NCBI GenBank assembly: GCA_946902875.1
Contig: OX336355.1
Coordinates: 14,045,347-14,109,346, forward strand
DNA length: 64,000 nt
From: Nematopogon swammerdamellus
Lineage: Eukaryota > Arthropoda > Insecta > Lepidoptera > Adelidae
Direction of reading: 5' to 3'
Shown piece by piece: positions 22,501 through 30,200 of the stretch (positions within the stretch are counted from its first letter, which is position 1; each line of letters opens with the position of its first letter). The notes under the pieces were generated by a model. That model searched no databases, was not told where the DNA came from, and saw nothing but the letters and a program-made list of their open reading frames with translations. Position numbers and translations under genes: made by a program.

Positions 22501-23328
22501 TCGGCGGCCGACACCTCCGCCTTCTCTGGGGACTCCTTCTCCTCCTCCAGATCGTCCTCATCGCCGACGTCGTCCTGCACGATCATGTCCTCCACGCGTA
22601 CGTCCAGCAGCGCATCCTCCGCCTCCGCGTCCGTGTCGGCGGCGCTCTCGCTTCGACTACGTTTCGACGGCGTCTTCGGGTCCGATGATGGGGCATCGAA
22701 AAAATATGTGTCCGGGTCGTGGCCCTCGTCCTTCAGGTACTGCAACAAAAAAACTACATTACCGCGGGCTCCGCCTCCGCCGGTGACAAGTATTAGGGTA
22801 CTTACATAAAGCATGGCGGATCCAACGCCCAATGTTTCTCTTGCGTGTGGTCCGAGGTTCGAACTCGGCCGGCGTGTGTGTATATCAATGAGTTTTTTCT
22901 GATAGAAAATTTACGTGCATACCTACACCGTTCGGAATCGGTGTAAATATGTAGGTCCCTTCCCTTGCCCCTTACTAGGTGGTAGGCTCAAATTGCAGCC
23001 GACTGGGTTGATACCACTCTACTGGATGTAAGATGGCCGCGTAGCAGCCTCGGCCGCGTTCTCCTCTAGTCCAGTATTGCCAGCAATCAAAAGGGAGGTC
23101 TCCGGCATGGAACCTACCTTTTTCGGAGGTGATATTGGCTGGTCGGAGCATGTGCTTTGGCCCCTCTGACTCAACCACCCACCGGATTACATAAAATAAA
23201 ATAAATACCTGCGCGAGACGTTTCAACAGCACGGCGCGCACGCCGCTCTTGTCCAACTTGCGCTTCTCGAGCTCGACGCGGAGGTCGATCACGCGCAAAT
23301 CGTTCATAGCCCGCTTTTTCTCCGACAT
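1392..23328 (-). CDS. Saf-B: Scaffold attachment factor B-like protein (SAP + RRM + Arg/Glu-rich), 14 exons
   Basis: Exons (high to low): 23209-23328, 21981-22739, 20668-20695, 19532-19667, 17811-17848, 17097-17251, 15970-16087, 9280-9455, 7137-7259, 6256-6315, 5022-5182, 3202-3315, 2437-2563, 1392-1541. All introns are GT-AG and the phases close to 2265 bp (754 residues plus stop). Domains: SAP about 10-44; acidic and heptad repeats 45-293; RRM 387-465 with RNP2 LWVSGL and RNP1 RCYGYVTM; the segment [16 protein letters not shown] is diagnostic of SAFB/SLTM; Arg/Glu-rich coiled coil about 560-670; Pro/Arg-rich tail. The family is nuclear, binds AT-rich scaffold DNA through SAP and RNA through the RRM, and acts in chromatin organisation, splicing and stress responses. 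Exons were joined by eye; small extra or alternative exons could be missing. The start at 23328 puts SAP at the extreme N terminus, as in relatives; an in-frame ATG at 23400 would add 24 residues. Confidence 0.9.
1786..1956. repeat. Four-copy tandem repeat, about 41-bp unit
   Basis: Four head-to-tail copies of a unit starting AATTAACTTTAATCAACAGA and ending near GTGGCCC, with small variations; the last copy carries an extra CTTT. Lies in the last Saf-B intron. Confidence 0.8.
1985..2105. repeat. Dispersed repeat F, copy 1
   Basis: Shares blocks with 57233-57345: AGCGCGACAT, GTGTCTAACGATGCCCATGG, GGCCTGACAGG. Unclassified retroposon fragment. Confidence 0.5.
2437..2563 (-). CDS. Saf-B: Saf-B exon 13: end of coiled coil and polyproline segment
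   Basis: 127 bp. It starts [20 protein letters not shown], followed by six prolines, YERDARHKR and another Pro run. The donor is CTG followed by GTGAGA. Confidence 0.85.
2673..3071. mobile_element. TTAA-flanked MITE (repeat family E)
   Basis: Flanked by TTAA at 2669-2672 and 3072-3075. Internal blocks (ATGGAATCAAAACAAAGG-like, ACCATGCTAAATTTGCT) are shared with 18064-18715. TTAA flanks are typical of piggyBac-type elements; assignment is inferred from that alone. Confidence 0.6.
3202..3315 (-). CDS. Saf-B: Saf-B exon 12: Leu/Arg/Glu coiled coil
   Basis: 114 bp continuing the helix with a regular Leu/Glu/Arg pattern ([20 protein letters not shown]). Split codons at both ends join exons 11 and 13 in frame. 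Confidence 0.88.
3612..3872 (+). mobile_element. Repeat family D, copy 1
   Basis: Bounded by TTTTTGACGTGATAACGTC at the left and GACGTTATCACGTAAAACTA then TTTACAGACAACCAA at the right; same organisation as 24637-24916 (inverted) and 60417-60745. No coding capacity. Confidence 0.65.
4040..4590 (+). pseudogene. 3' end of a LINE (C-terminal pol fragment, frameshifted)
   Basis: A frame with [20 protein letters not shown] and, in another frame, [19 protein letters not shown] resembles the C-terminal Cys/His segment that follows RNase H in Jockey/I-superfamily pol proteins. The 3' end (TGGCTGGCATAGCCA then AATGGCTAAAACC) matches the inverse of 21805-21890, so both are 3' ends of one family. A SINE-B copy begins at its last base. 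Confidence 0.6.
4591..4996 (+). mobile_element. SINE-B, full-length copy
   Basis: tRNA-like head with A box (TGGCCGAGTGG) and B box (GGGTCGAATCCC), the Ser/Leu class layout, then TGAGTTTTTTTCTGACG. The core (CTGTAGGTCCCTTCCCTT, TAGGTGGTA, TTGGTACCACCGTACTGAAT) is shared with SINE-A. The tail contains GGAGGTGATATTGGCTGG and ends ATTACATAAAAAAAAA. It reaches to about 25 bp from the Saf-B exon 11 donor. Confidence 0.85.
5022..5182 (-). CDS. Saf-B: Saf-B exon 11: Arg/Glu-rich coiled coil
   Basis: 161 bp encoding an almost uninterrupted Arg/Glu/Ala helix (for example [20 protein letters not shown]). Such Arg/Glu-rich helices in SAFB relatives mediate dimerisation and splicing-factor contacts. A SINE-B copy ends about 25 bp downstream of its splice donor. 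Confidence 0.88.
5183..6255. other. Saf-B intron 10, no recognised element
   Basis: AT-rich intron sequence. A YY1-type CCAAGATGG-like motif was not found here. No open frame with recognisable similarity and no clear repeat boundary were seen. Confidence 0.4.
6256..7259 (-). CDS. Saf-B: Saf-B exons 9-10: Lys/Glu then Arg/Ser-rich
   Basis: Exon 9 is 7137-7259 (41 residues, a duplicated KADGEE motif then [15 protein letters not shown]). Exon 10 is 6256-6315 (20 residues, [19 protein letters not shown]). Both are phase 0 to 0. The intron between them carries a PIF/Harbinger transposase remnant. Confidence 0.85.
6588..7110 (+). pseudogene. PIF/Harbinger transposase remnant
   Basis: The frame at about 6840-7000 encodes [20 protein letters not shown] and [17 protein letters not shown], which resembles the N-terminal part of Harbinger/HARBI1-type transposases (FxxLLxLVxPxIxKQDTxMRxxIxxxERL). 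The catalytic DDE part is absent. The motif GTGATCCAYTGGCG occurs three times (6589, 6656, 7033), suggesting internally deleted ends. Confidence 0.6.
7260..7557. other. Saf-B intron 8 segment with degenerate lepidopteran-type repeat
   Basis: Contains CGAGCTTCGCTCGG and TTTCATCCAAATCGTTAGAG followed by CCGTTTCCGAGAA, phrases typical of dispersed insect transposon tails. No boundaries could be set. Confidence 0.3.
7558..7861 (+). mobile_element. SINE with head module C fused directly to the shared core
   Basis: Starts AAAGAATAGCCCCACTGCAT then CTCTCCCCGTG and GTCGTAAAAGACGACTAAGG (module C). It jumps directly to TTACTAGGTGGTAGGG and the SINE-A core and tail, lacking the tRNA/5S head. Ends in an A tail. 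Confidence 0.7.
7862..8805 (+). mobile_element. Module C retroposon, duplicated copies
   Basis: Contains two copies of AGTGCATACATTGAACTA followed by CCGGGC (7885 and 8210), and repeated blocks CAGCACAATACCGACC / CGCCACGTTTCGCAAA and ACCGTGCCAAGGTGAGAGG that recur at 25970-26180. Unclassified retroposon family without its own coding frame. Confidence 0.5.
8806..9001 (-). mobile_element. Retroposon G, 5'-truncated copy
   Basis: Nearly identical to 32808-33000, including ATTTTCACGTTTTTTCATCA, an AT-rich block, and the GC-rich block CGCCGGCGGCGGGAGGCGG. The minus strand reads toward AATAAAG and an A/T-rich end, so this is probably a 3' end. The Saf-B intron continues on both sides. Confidence 0.6.
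9280..9455 (-). CDS. Saf-B: Saf-B exon 8: RRM end and Ser/Arg/His-rich segment
   Basis: 176 bp. It begins [16 protein letters not shown], the last RRM strand, then a Ser/Arg/His/Asp-rich segment, ending KDENG before a GTGAGC donor. The intron between exons 7 and 8 (6.5 kb) holds the hAT-like insertion with its nested CR1-like LINE. Confidence 0.9.
10328..13137 (-). pseudogene. CR1-like LINE ORF2 (endonuclease-RT), inactivated
   Basis: The APE-type endonuclease is present ([35 protein letters not shown]), then RT motifs ([56 protein letters not shown]). A frameshift near 11540-11580 separates RT motif 2 from the HGFVPRRST block. The catalytic [FY]xDD reads FAND near 11123. A TGA at about 11045 interrupts a frame that continues with [13 protein letters not shown]. 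Three lesions mean it cannot encode an active enzyme. Confidence 0.85.
13170..13910 (-). CDS. CR1-like LINE ORF1 (PHD-like zinc finger, coiled coil)
   Basis: 246 codons, open. Near the N terminus are Cys/His pairs ([23 protein letters not shown]) spaced like a PHD-type finger, then a leucine-rich coiled coil ([14 protein letters not shown]) and a basic RRM-like C-terminal half. ORF1 proteins of CR1-group LINEs bind RNA in the retrotransposition particle. The first ATG in the frame is 8 codons before the likely start at MSKCYKC. Confidence 0.7.
   Translation of the reverse strand: MWCGVGIIMSKCYKCVNSLGSEAIQCDGCKRDLCIKCSELSTTEARSMALKSRILMFFCSQCKVGIFQVPQLFKLIEELKSKIATLSKNNANPAPSHLVTTENIIQEVREREYRARNIIAFNIPECSSNETQDKIRFDEEKVTESLADILTEPKAKIIRLIRLGKPSDKPRPLKIVCRSKYDAQNILKNKKKIKGTVSLASDQTPMQRNELLELRKELTIRTEAGEANLTIKYVKGSPTIVNMSKN
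14958..15361 (-). mobile_element. SINE-B copy, near full length
   Basis: Minus strand: tRNA-like head at the high end (CGAGTGGTTTGGGCATCGGC, GGTTCGAATCCGG), core with TAGGTGATAGGCTCAAATTG, tail ending in an A run (T run at 14960-14967). Confidence 0.8.
15495..15930. repeat. About 70-bp inverted repeat flanking a SINE-B fragment
   Basis: The segment around 15500-15568 (ACGTTTTGTTTATAGACGTC, AGATACCAGCCTTGCGGCTA, CAAAATCCA) recurs inverted at 15855-15930. The loop holds a 5'-truncated plus-strand SINE-B (15668-15848). The right arm ends about 40 bp from Saf-B exon 7. Confidence 0.8.
15668..15848 (+). mobile_element. SINE-B, 5'-truncated copy
   Basis: Has the core-to-tail part only: GGCCGCATAGCAGCCTCGG, TCCAGTATAGCCAGCAATCC, GGTATGGCACCTACCTTCTC, and an A tail after GGATTACAT. 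Confidence 0.8.
15970..16087 (-). CDS. Saf-B: Saf-B exon 7: second half of RRM
   Basis: 118 bp, encoding [20 protein letters not shown] and onward to NLHRT. RNP1 is RCYGYVTM. Acceptor is GTGCAG; the donor leaves a single G that pairs with AG from exon 8 to make Glu. Confidence 0.92.
16134..16757. mobile_element. TTAA-flanked repeat of family E (right boundary uncertain)
   Basis: Left end TTAA then CCGCTCACGTGTCGCC matches the start of 18064-18715 (CCGCTCACGCGTCGCT). Shared inner blocks include ATAAGGCTCATTATA and GGTGAAGATATG. The right boundary is set at the TTAA at 16758 but the inverted repeat there is weak. Confidence 0.5.
17097..17251 (-). CDS. Saf-B: Saf-B exon 6: first half of RRM
   Basis: 155 bp, encoding a charged linker then [20 protein letters not shown] and the end of the first RRM helix. 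RNP2 is LWVSGL. It ends in phase 0 at GGCAAG followed by GTACTT. Confidence 0.92.
17328..17633. mobile_element. pogo/Tigger-like MITE
   Basis: Terminal inverted repeats CAGTAGGCGCTCGGTAATCC / GGATTACCGAACGCCTACTG, flanked by TA at 17326-17327 and 17634-17635, as expected for Tc1-mariner/pogo elements. 306 bp, no coding. An inner palindrome (CTATAATCCGGCACTACTG and its inverse) sits near 17410-17440. Lies between Saf-B exons 5 and 6. Confidence 0.8.
17811..20695 (-). CDS. Saf-B: Saf-B exons 3-5: short charged linker exons
   Basis: Three small exons: 20668-20695 (28 bp, encodes ADSSAKAQK plus a split codon), 19532-19667 (136 bp, Ala/Gly/Glu-rich then KSDGNTT) and 17811-17848 (38 bp, encodes [12 protein letters not shown]). 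Each has an AG acceptor and GT donor, and the split codons (1, 2, 1 nt) join correctly. The region is a low-complexity linker before the RRM. The acceptor of 19532-19667 was chosen because it restores phase. Confidence 0.75.
18064..18715. mobile_element. TTAA-flanked MITE (repeat family E)
   Basis: Flanked by TTAA at 18060-18063 and 18716-18719. Ends CCGCTCACGCGTCG and CGACGCCTGAGTGG are inverted matches. Related to 2673-3071 and 16134-16757. piggyBac-like by its TTAA target; no transposase seen. Confidence 0.7.
19129..19419. mobile_element. MITE with 18-bp perfect inverted repeats
   Basis: CTACAAAGTTTTGCACCA at 19129-19146 and its exact inverse at 19402-19419. The GC-rich interior has no convincing gene. 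The target duplication was not resolved. Lies in the intron before the exon at 19532-19667. Confidence 0.6.
21056..21445 (+). pseudogene. Transposable-element ORF fragment (endonuclease-like, LRPDI...VELTVPWE)
   Basis: 129 codons with [20 protein letters not shown] then LTVPWE and [14 protein letters not shown]. This pattern recurs in C-terminal parts of uncharacterised metazoan RT-associated proteins and resembles a PD-(D/E)xK-type core (D, then ExT). Embedded in the Saf-B intron between exons 2 and 3; likely transposon-derived. Confidence 0.5.
21535..21778 (+). pseudogene. RTE-type LINE 3' end
   Basis: Interrupted frames give [26 protein letters not shown] and [10 protein letters not shown], the conserved C-terminal phrases of RTE/BovB-type pol (KWxWAGHIAR, RRSVGRPxxRW, xxYVQQW). 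Ends at a short TGAC/TAAC-type repeat, typical of RTE 3' ends. Confidence 0.65.
21782..21895 (-). mobile_element. LINE 3' end with A tail
   Basis: T run at 21785-21807. The following sequence read on the minus strand has GGCTGGCATAGCCAGGAATG then CTAAACAAAATAAAG, matching the 3' end at 4545-4590. Confidence 0.6.
21981..22739 (-). CDS. Saf-B: Saf-B exon 2: end of SAP, acidic region, heptad repeats
   Basis: 253 residues, phase 0 to 0. It opens with [15 protein letters not shown], the segment that follows SAP in SAFB relatives. Then come Ser/Lys, Asp/Glu and Ala/Pro/Glu-rich stretches and about 14 imperfect copies of a 7-residue unit of the type KKSAGTE, encoded by a 21-bp minisatellite (about 22100-22380). 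It ends in an acidic segment. The open frame on the opposite strand is only a by-product of the repeat. Confidence 0.9.
22845..23206 (+). mobile_element. SINE-B copy abutting the Saf-B exon 1 splice donor
   Basis: Head retains the B box (AGGTTCGAACTCGG), then TTTTTTCTGATAGAAAATTT, core and tail. The A-rich tail (GGATTACATAAAATAAAATA) reaches to within 2 bp of the donor dinucleotide at 23207-23208. Confidence 0.8.
23209..23328 (-). CDS. Saf-B: Saf-B exon 1: start and SAP domain
   Basis: Encodes 40 residues beginning [17 protein letters not shown] and containing the SAP helix-turn-helix pattern ([20 protein letters not shown]). It ends at CAG followed by a GTATTT donor, phase 0. The donor lies immediately beside the A-rich tail of a SINE-B copy (22845-23206). 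Confidence 0.88.
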
Positions 23329-23399
23329 CCTGCCCGGCTCGCCTGGCTCCACTGGAATAGTTGCCGCCTGTTTTCCGTATATTCGGCACACTTCACTCA

Positions 23400-23600
23400 C
23401 AAGAAAGCCAACGCTTCCGTTGCCTCCGTTCGTCGAGACGAAATTAAATTATTCGGGCGTTGCGGCTAATCTACAGGAAGGTCAACAGGCAAACACGCTA
23501 CCAACCAGCCGCCCCGCCTGCTTACCAAATCCAAGATGGCGTGCGTGTGCGTGTAATTTAGTCGTGGGGAATATATTATACAGCAGGCAACATATTATAT
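23400..23600 (-). promoter_or_regulatory. Probable Saf-B 5' UTR/promoter region
   Basis: Sequence immediately upstream of exon 1. It is GC-rich near 23400-23540 and carries CCAAGATGGCG at 23530, a YY1-type element common near start sites. No TATA box was evident. Inferred from position. Confidence 0.35.
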
Positions 23601-23629
23601 TATAAATTTACAGCATTTATAACGTTAGA

Positions 23630-24070
23630 AATATTCCACCACATCTGCTGTTTGCTGTAATGCTGTTTTGCTATTTATCTCGTACGTACCGCCATCTAGT
23701 TGATATAATACAAATTATTTGTTGTAGGCTGTAACTTAACCCTTAATGCAATGACTTAAGGTTACATTTTAAATAATTAAATAAAACAGCAGACTCGCAC
23801 GTTGGAAATATATCATAGACTAGACTGCTGTTTGTTAGAAACAGCAACCATAAACAGCAGACTGGCACGTTAGAAATATATTATAATTCTGCCTGCTGTA
23901 TTCCCGTGATATAATATTTATTTCTTATTTCAATTATGCTAGTTATTCCAACAGCGTTAGGTTCAAATTCCAACAACACCACCAAAAACAGCATTCTAAC
24001 GATACAGCACTTTAAAACAGCTGCGATATAAAAACAGCAGATCATTAAAACGTGCTGTTGAAAAACAGCC
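23630..24070. repeat. AACAGCAG-rich degenerate repeat region
   Basis: AACAGCAG/CTGCTGTT motifs recur many times, and AGCAGACTCGCACGTTGGAA / AGCAGACTGGCACGTTAGAA are near duplicates at 23790 and 23857. No coding frame recognised. Confidence 0.55.
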
Positions 24071-24462
24071 GTTGTACCCCTCTCTACGTGTAATGAATGT
24101 AATATCTGGTCTGTGTCTGTGGTTGGTTTTTTTTTTTTATTTAATTCGTCTCCTCCCGAAACAGGCAAAACTCATTAGAGTATACAGCCATTTCTTTTGT
24201 AGCTATAACGTCTGTTGTATAAATTCTCGGCCCGCGAGAACCACAAAAATATATATTTTTAATCACATCGACTACGCGACAAATTTCCGCCGTCCGCCAT
24301 CTTTTTGTTGAGTTTTTTTTTTGTCTGTGGTTGGTTACGATACGAGTGCATTGGGATCAATTCTGATTACTCTCACTTTTTTTTTCTTATTTTTTTTTTA
24401 TTTTCTGAAATGTTCGGAAATATACAAACTGTTTTGGTGGTTAAAAAAAAATTACCAGGGTT

Positions 24463-24502
24463 AATATAAAGAAGATGCGTTGCTACGCGACGCATCTTCT
24501 TT
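24463..24502. repeat. Perfect hairpin
   Basis: Arms of about 16 bp (TATAAAGAAGATGCGT and inverse) around a loop containing TGCTACGCG. Possibly a minimal foldback element. Confidence 0.6.
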
Positions 24503-24636
24503 ATATCAACTCAAACCTAATGTTGAGGCCATGCATGTCGTTTTTGTTACAAGTTTGTATTTCCGAAAATAATTCTTAGGTGGTTATAAAAAAAACTAAA
24601 CACCCTAAAACAATTTAAACACCGTAACATTGCTTA

Positions 24637-24916
24637 AAAAAAAATAGGTTGTCTGTAAAGTCGGTTAACGGACGATAGTTTTACGTGATAACGTCATAAA
24701 GAAACACAGCTATAAGAATTGTACAATCGTACATTTGTCGATTTCTAGCCTCGATTACCGTACGATACGGCAATTACCGTACGTTTGGAACACTGCCGTT
24801 TGGGCCGAGGTCGTTTCCATGGTAACTTTGAATATCAACGTGACTATCAACGTGACACTCTTTTGTACGTGCTGCCCGTGTTCATCAATTTATAAGACGT
24901 TATCACGTCAAAAGAA
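24637..24916 (-). mobile_element. Repeat family D, copy 2 (inverted)
   Basis: Inverse of the organisation at 3612-3872 and 60417-60745: GGTTGTCTGTAAAG, then TAGTTTTACGTGATAACGTC at the left and GACGTTATCACGTCAAAAG at the right. Confidence 0.7.
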
Positions 24917-25282
24917 AAAAAAAGCAAAAAAAAACCAAAAAGATTCGGTGGGATTCTAACTCATGGTCATAAAACTATTGGTCCTAGACCACAGAGCATG
25001 AATTGCGCGCGCCCGCCCCCACTAGAGGCGCCGTGAGCGCGATTTCTCTACAACGGCGTTGAAGCCTGTGGGCGTGGCCTATGACTTACATATGTGTGTT
25101 GTGCGTGTGCATTTGTTTTGTGCGTGTGCCTAACTTGCTCCTCTTTGTGTGTAGTGTCGATACTAGCACACACACACACACACATACGAAGCGCTAGCAG
25201 CTCAGCGTACGGTTATTGGGTTTCAAATATCATCGCTTAGGGCGCCTCTAGTAGGGGGCGCCCGCGGTAGGTATTTGATGCT

Positions 25283-25431
25283 TGTTTTGTAATAAGTATA
25301 ATAAAATTACTAGCATGTTCAATCAATCCATCTTTTATTAAGTAAACAATGCTCCATCACCATGACAACAACCACAGATGTCCTCACCAAGATTATATAT
25401 TTTAATTTTTAAACATAGAACATATACAACA
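25283..25431 (-). repeat. 3' LTR of Gypsy-type element
   Basis: 149 bp, TGTTTTGTAATAAG to ATACAACA on the plus strand. It appears base-for-base identical to the other LTR. Confidence 0.93.
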
Positions 25432-25444
25432 TCTCCCCTCTTTT
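25432..25444 (-). promoter_or_regulatory. Polypurine tract of Gypsy-type element
   Basis: Minus strand AAAAGAGGGGAGA lies immediately before the 3' LTR, the expected plus-strand priming site. Confidence 0.75.
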
Positions 25445-25928
25445 AATTTAGTCGGTAATATAATCATTAAGGTATTTAGGTTTAACTATTGGCCTGCCAC
25501 ATCTGGTCCTTGCTTCCGTGGTATGATCTGCTGAGGTTGACAACGGTAACTGTCTATTAATGTTTGCGTCAGGTTCTGCAGTGGTATCTACAAGCGTGTT
25601 TGACAAGGGTAACTCAGGAACAATATTTGGAGCAGAACTGTTCTGCTTCCAATCTTGAATATGTTCACTTGTATTGGCAGATGGCCTTATATGCTCAGCA
25701 TTACGTCTTACAATATTACCTTTTTCATTCTTTACAAGATATGACCTGGGATGCTCACTTTGACCTACTATACATCCAGGTAGCCAGGTTTTATCTGGTC
25801 TATTCTGAATAACTACATCATCTCCCTTCCCAAATGTTGGCCTTGGCCTTCTCGCCGATTTATTGTAATATGTTTTGGAATAATACTGTTTGGCTTGTAG
25901 CTGTTTGTGGGCGTTTGTTGTAATTTTA

Positions 25929-26264
25929 CATACATACACATATACATATCACACACGCTGAATCCCGACAATCGGGGTAAGCAGAGCAATCGGTGTTGTG
26001 CTGCAAGAACTCTGGTAATTTACAGCACAACACCGACCACCACGTTTCGCAAAGTATTCGAACAAGATTCAATCGATCAATCAGCAAGTAAGGCACGAAT
26101 ACCCACCTGCTGCATGACTCGGTGGAAGTACCGTGCCAAGGTGAGAGGTGGCGAGCCTGTCGCCCTTTAGCACGGCATCTTGTCCTTATCCCTAAGTCGC
26201 CTTTTACGACATGCATGGGGAGAGATGCAGTGGAGCTATTCTTTTTAAGTACCGGCCCCACACG
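25929..26264 (-). mobile_element. Module C retroposon inserted in Gypsy integrase
   Basis: Flanked by a 9-bp duplication GTAATTTTA at 25920-25928 and 26265-26273, which also restores the integrase reading across the site. On the minus strand it begins GTGTGGGGCCGGTACTTAAA, passes module C (GTCGTAAAAGGCGACTTAGG) and ends in a TG/TATG-rich tail. Confidence 0.85.
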
Positions 26265-26764
26265 GTAATTTTAGGTTTTAATATTAGCGACGAGCAGGGA
26301 ACTTTAGACCGCAGTAATCTGCTCATCAACATTTGCGAGGGAGAATAATCTATACCACAGACAGGGGTGTTTCTATAAGCTAGTAGTGCTAAATCTATAT
26401 CATCATTACTATCATGACATTTTTTAATCATATTTTTAGCGATTCCCACTGACTTTTCAGCCAGACCATTCGACTTAGGGTACCGAGGGCTCGATGTAAC
26501 AATTTGAATGCCCCAGTCCCTTGCAAATTCCCTAAACTTAATGCTATCAAATGGCATATTATCACACACAATAGTTTTGGGTATACCATGACAGGCAAAC
26601 ATAGGTTTGATCACCTCAATTGCATCGTCAGCTGTTTTGTGTATCATTTTTTTTACTTCTATCCATTTAGAAAAATAATCACCCAATACTAAGTAGTCAC
26701 TATTCATACAAGTACATATATCCATAGCAATTTTTTGGAATGGTAGCTCCGGTATCTCATGGGA

Positions 26765-27200
26765 TTTTTTTTTTTTTTTTTTTTTTTTATGGAAACTGAC
26801 ACGGTTGGCTACATCACCTACAACATCCGTGATGTCAGCCCATAACACCGGGTGAACTAGGTGCTATGTCAGTGCTTCCCTTCATTTCGCGCCGGCTACA
26901 CTGAACTGGACGGAAAACACGAACTATTTACATAGCCGTTTCGACCGACGTTTCGCTCAGTGCGGTGGTACCAACCCGGCCGGGATAAACCCTACCACCC
27001 AGTAAGGTAAGAAGGGAAGGGACCTACAGTTTAACGTGGAATCCGAACCACGGTCAGCCTCCAACGGTCGAGCGGTCACCCATCCAATAACTGACCGCAC
27101 CACTGAGCTGCCGAGGCCGACGATCCCTTAGTCGACTTTTACGACATGCGACGGGGAGAGATGCAGTGGGGCTATTCTTTTTAAGTACCGACCCCACACG
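26765..27200 (-). mobile_element. SINE-A copy with module C head, inserted in Gypsy integrase
   Basis: A tail is the T run at 26765-26788. Minus strand order: GTGTGGGGTCGGTACTTAAA (module C), AGCTCAGTGGTGCGGTC, GGATGGGTGACCGC, core, tail. The 5S-like middle is shortened. The target duplication was not resolved; about 30 bp of extra sequence lie at its 5' side (27201-27232). Confidence 0.8.
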
Positions 27201-30200
27201 GTACAATAGGTATGTTCTATAGATAAGTTATAGATATGATAGGTTCTTTGATGTTAGATGGTCTGAATTTTTCACAACTCTTGCATGTGTTGACATAAGT
27301 TTCAATATCATGAGAAATACCAGGCCAGTACATATATAACCTTGCTTGTGCTTTATCTTTTACAACACCTTGATGTGCGGAGTGAATTATACACAACATA
27401 TCCCTCCTAAGATTTTTAGGGACAACTATTTTGTTATTATGGTAAACAATGCCTTTTTGTACTGATATTTTATTTCTAAGATGCCACAACTGTTTTAATT
27501 CGTATTCTTCTAGTTTATGACTGCTTTTGGGCCATCCTACTTTATTCCAGCTTAAAATCTGGCTGAGAACTTTGTCGCGTTTGGTTTCCTCTCTGAGGTC
27601 AATGAATTGTTTTTCGTTCACTGGTGACTCCCTGTCTATGCAGTGAACATGCTCTAAGAGGCTCTTATCTTCCTTTGCATTATTAGTTATATAGTTCCTA
27701 GATAAGAAATCAGCAATGAACATTTTTGTTCCCGGAATGTATGTAATATTTAAATCATATTTTAATAATTTTAGTAGCATTCTCTGCAATCTAGGGCTCA
27801 CTTTGTTGATATCTTTTTTAATGATACTGATTAAGGGCTTATGATCTGTTTCTATTATTATTTTGCGGCCATATACAAATTGGTGAAATTTTTCTAGTGC
27901 GGCACAGATGGCAAACATTTCTTTTTCTATTGTGGCCCATCGCTTTTGTGTTTCTGTGTAACTCCTAGAGTAAAACGATACAGGTTTGTTATTCTGTAAT
28001 AGGCAAGCACCGAGCCCATCCTTTGAACTGTCAGACTGAATAGTAAAAGGGATAGCATTATTTATCATATTTAAAGTGGGTGCACACAAGAGTTTTCGTT
28101 TTAATAAGTTGAAAGCGTCTGTATGAACATTATCCCAGTGCCAGTGTACATTTGTTTTTAAGAGGTCTCTTAAAACTGCTGTGCTATTTGAATAATGTGG
28201 AATGAATTTACTCAAGTAATTCGTCATACCTAGAAATTTTTGTAGCTCTTTTATATTTTGAGGTTCCTTAATCTCCATAATCGCACTGACATGCTCTGGG
28301 TCTGGTTGTATACCGTTTGCTGATATAATATACCCAATGTACTTCACTTCACTTACTTTGTACTGAAGTTTTTTAGGATTAAATATTACCCCACAGTCTC
28401 TAGATCTTTCAATAACTTTATTTAGTATTTTATCATGTTCTCGTTCATCCTCACCTGCTATAATGAGATCATCAAAATATACCTCAAGGCCTTGAATATC
28501 ACCAAATATTTGAGAATTAATTTTTTGAAAGACCTCAGGAGCAGAGCAGATACCAAAAGGCATACGTACAAATCGGTACCTTCCAAAAACAGTCCCAAAC
28601 GTGCATACTCTACTACTCGACTCCTCCAATCGAACCTGAAAAAACCCATCCTTCATATCCATTACAGTGAACACTTTTTTACCAGCCAGCCTATTACTGA
28701 TCTCTGACGGAGAGGGTATTAGATAATGTTCCCTCATTATGCTCGGATTTAATGATTGTGGATCTAAGCAAATTCGCAAAGATTTATCTGGCTTTTCGAC
28801 AATCACTAAGTTGTGACACCACTCAACTGGCTCATTGACCTTACAAATTATGTGCTTCTTTTCCAATTCATCAAGTTTTTCTTTGAGCTTAGACTTTATG
28901 CTCTCCGGTATCCTTCTAATTGACTTAACGACTGGCTGGGTACCTTGTTTTAACTTTATTTTGTACTCCCCAATGTTGCCTAATCCTGTGAATATGTCTT
29001 TATTTTTGTTTATAAATTTATCTTTTTCACTTAGAGGGATACCACTGAGCTTACCCACATCATCAATTTTTTTAACAAGATTGAATCTAACACAATCCTT
29101 AAGCCCTAGAATGGGTGTACAGTCTGAATCAACTACCACCAAAGTAGCAAATGAATTTAAATTATTAGTGGTTGAACAGCTTAGTTCCACTTTTCCTACT
29201 GGTTTTATTTGTTGTCCTCCATACACTAACAACATACAGTTAGTGTCTTTTAATACAATTTTTCCTTGACCATTGCGCTCAATGTGCTTGTAAAGTCTCA
29301 ACGGTAACACATTGCACTCTGCACCCGTATCTAATTCAAAATTTACACCTACTTTTGCAACTCTAATCTTACTTTGCCAGCACAAATCAGTACGTTTATT
29401 AACTGAGTATAAATAATAAACCTCACCGTCACTATCTTCTAATAACTCGTGCGCTCGACGTCGCTGACCAGTCTTGGTTCTACGACACATTTTTGCGAAA
29501 TGGTTTTCACCACCGCAAGCATTACATTTTTTTTTAAATGCAGGGCACTGAGCGAAATTGTGATTCATGCCGCATTTTGAGCATACACGTTTCTTAACTT
29601 CTTCCGATTTCTTCTTAACAGCGAGTACCCTTCCGCCGCTCTGCACAGCTGCTGCATGCACCTTTCCTATTTCTGCACTTTTACAGATTGACGCGGCTTC
29701 ATATAGAGTCAGTTCGCTGAGGCGCAACAATCGCTCCTGTAAATCTGCATCCTTGACACCTAGTATGACCCTGTCTCTTATTAGTGATTCTTCTTGGTCC
29801 TTAAAGCCACAACTTTTAGCAAGTACTTTCAATGACGTCAGGTATGCATCAAAATTTTCGCCCTCTTGTTGACTTCGGGAGAAAAACTTGTACCGATTGA
29901 ACACTACATTACTCCTTGGCATAAAATGTTTTTCAAATGCTGCTCTTACCTCCTTGTACGTTTCACAAGGCGCGAATGTATTATAAATCTCAATTGCATC
30001 TTCCCCTGCAACATTGAGAAGTATAGCGATTTTCGTTTCATCGTCCAGGTTCGTTTGTTTAGATGCCTTCATGTATATCTCGAACATCTGAATGAAGCGC
30101 GTCCACGTATTAGGGTCGTCGCCGTTGCAATTTAGTTCACGAGGAGGCCTCATATTCCCTCCTCCGCCGCCGGGATGACTGCCTCCGCCACCCGTCCCCA

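Noticed and set aside
21988..22809. 273-residue Ser/Phe/Ala-rich protein on the plus strand
   Set aside because: Mirror frame of Saf-B exon 2; the minus strand carries the SAFB signature and splice sites.
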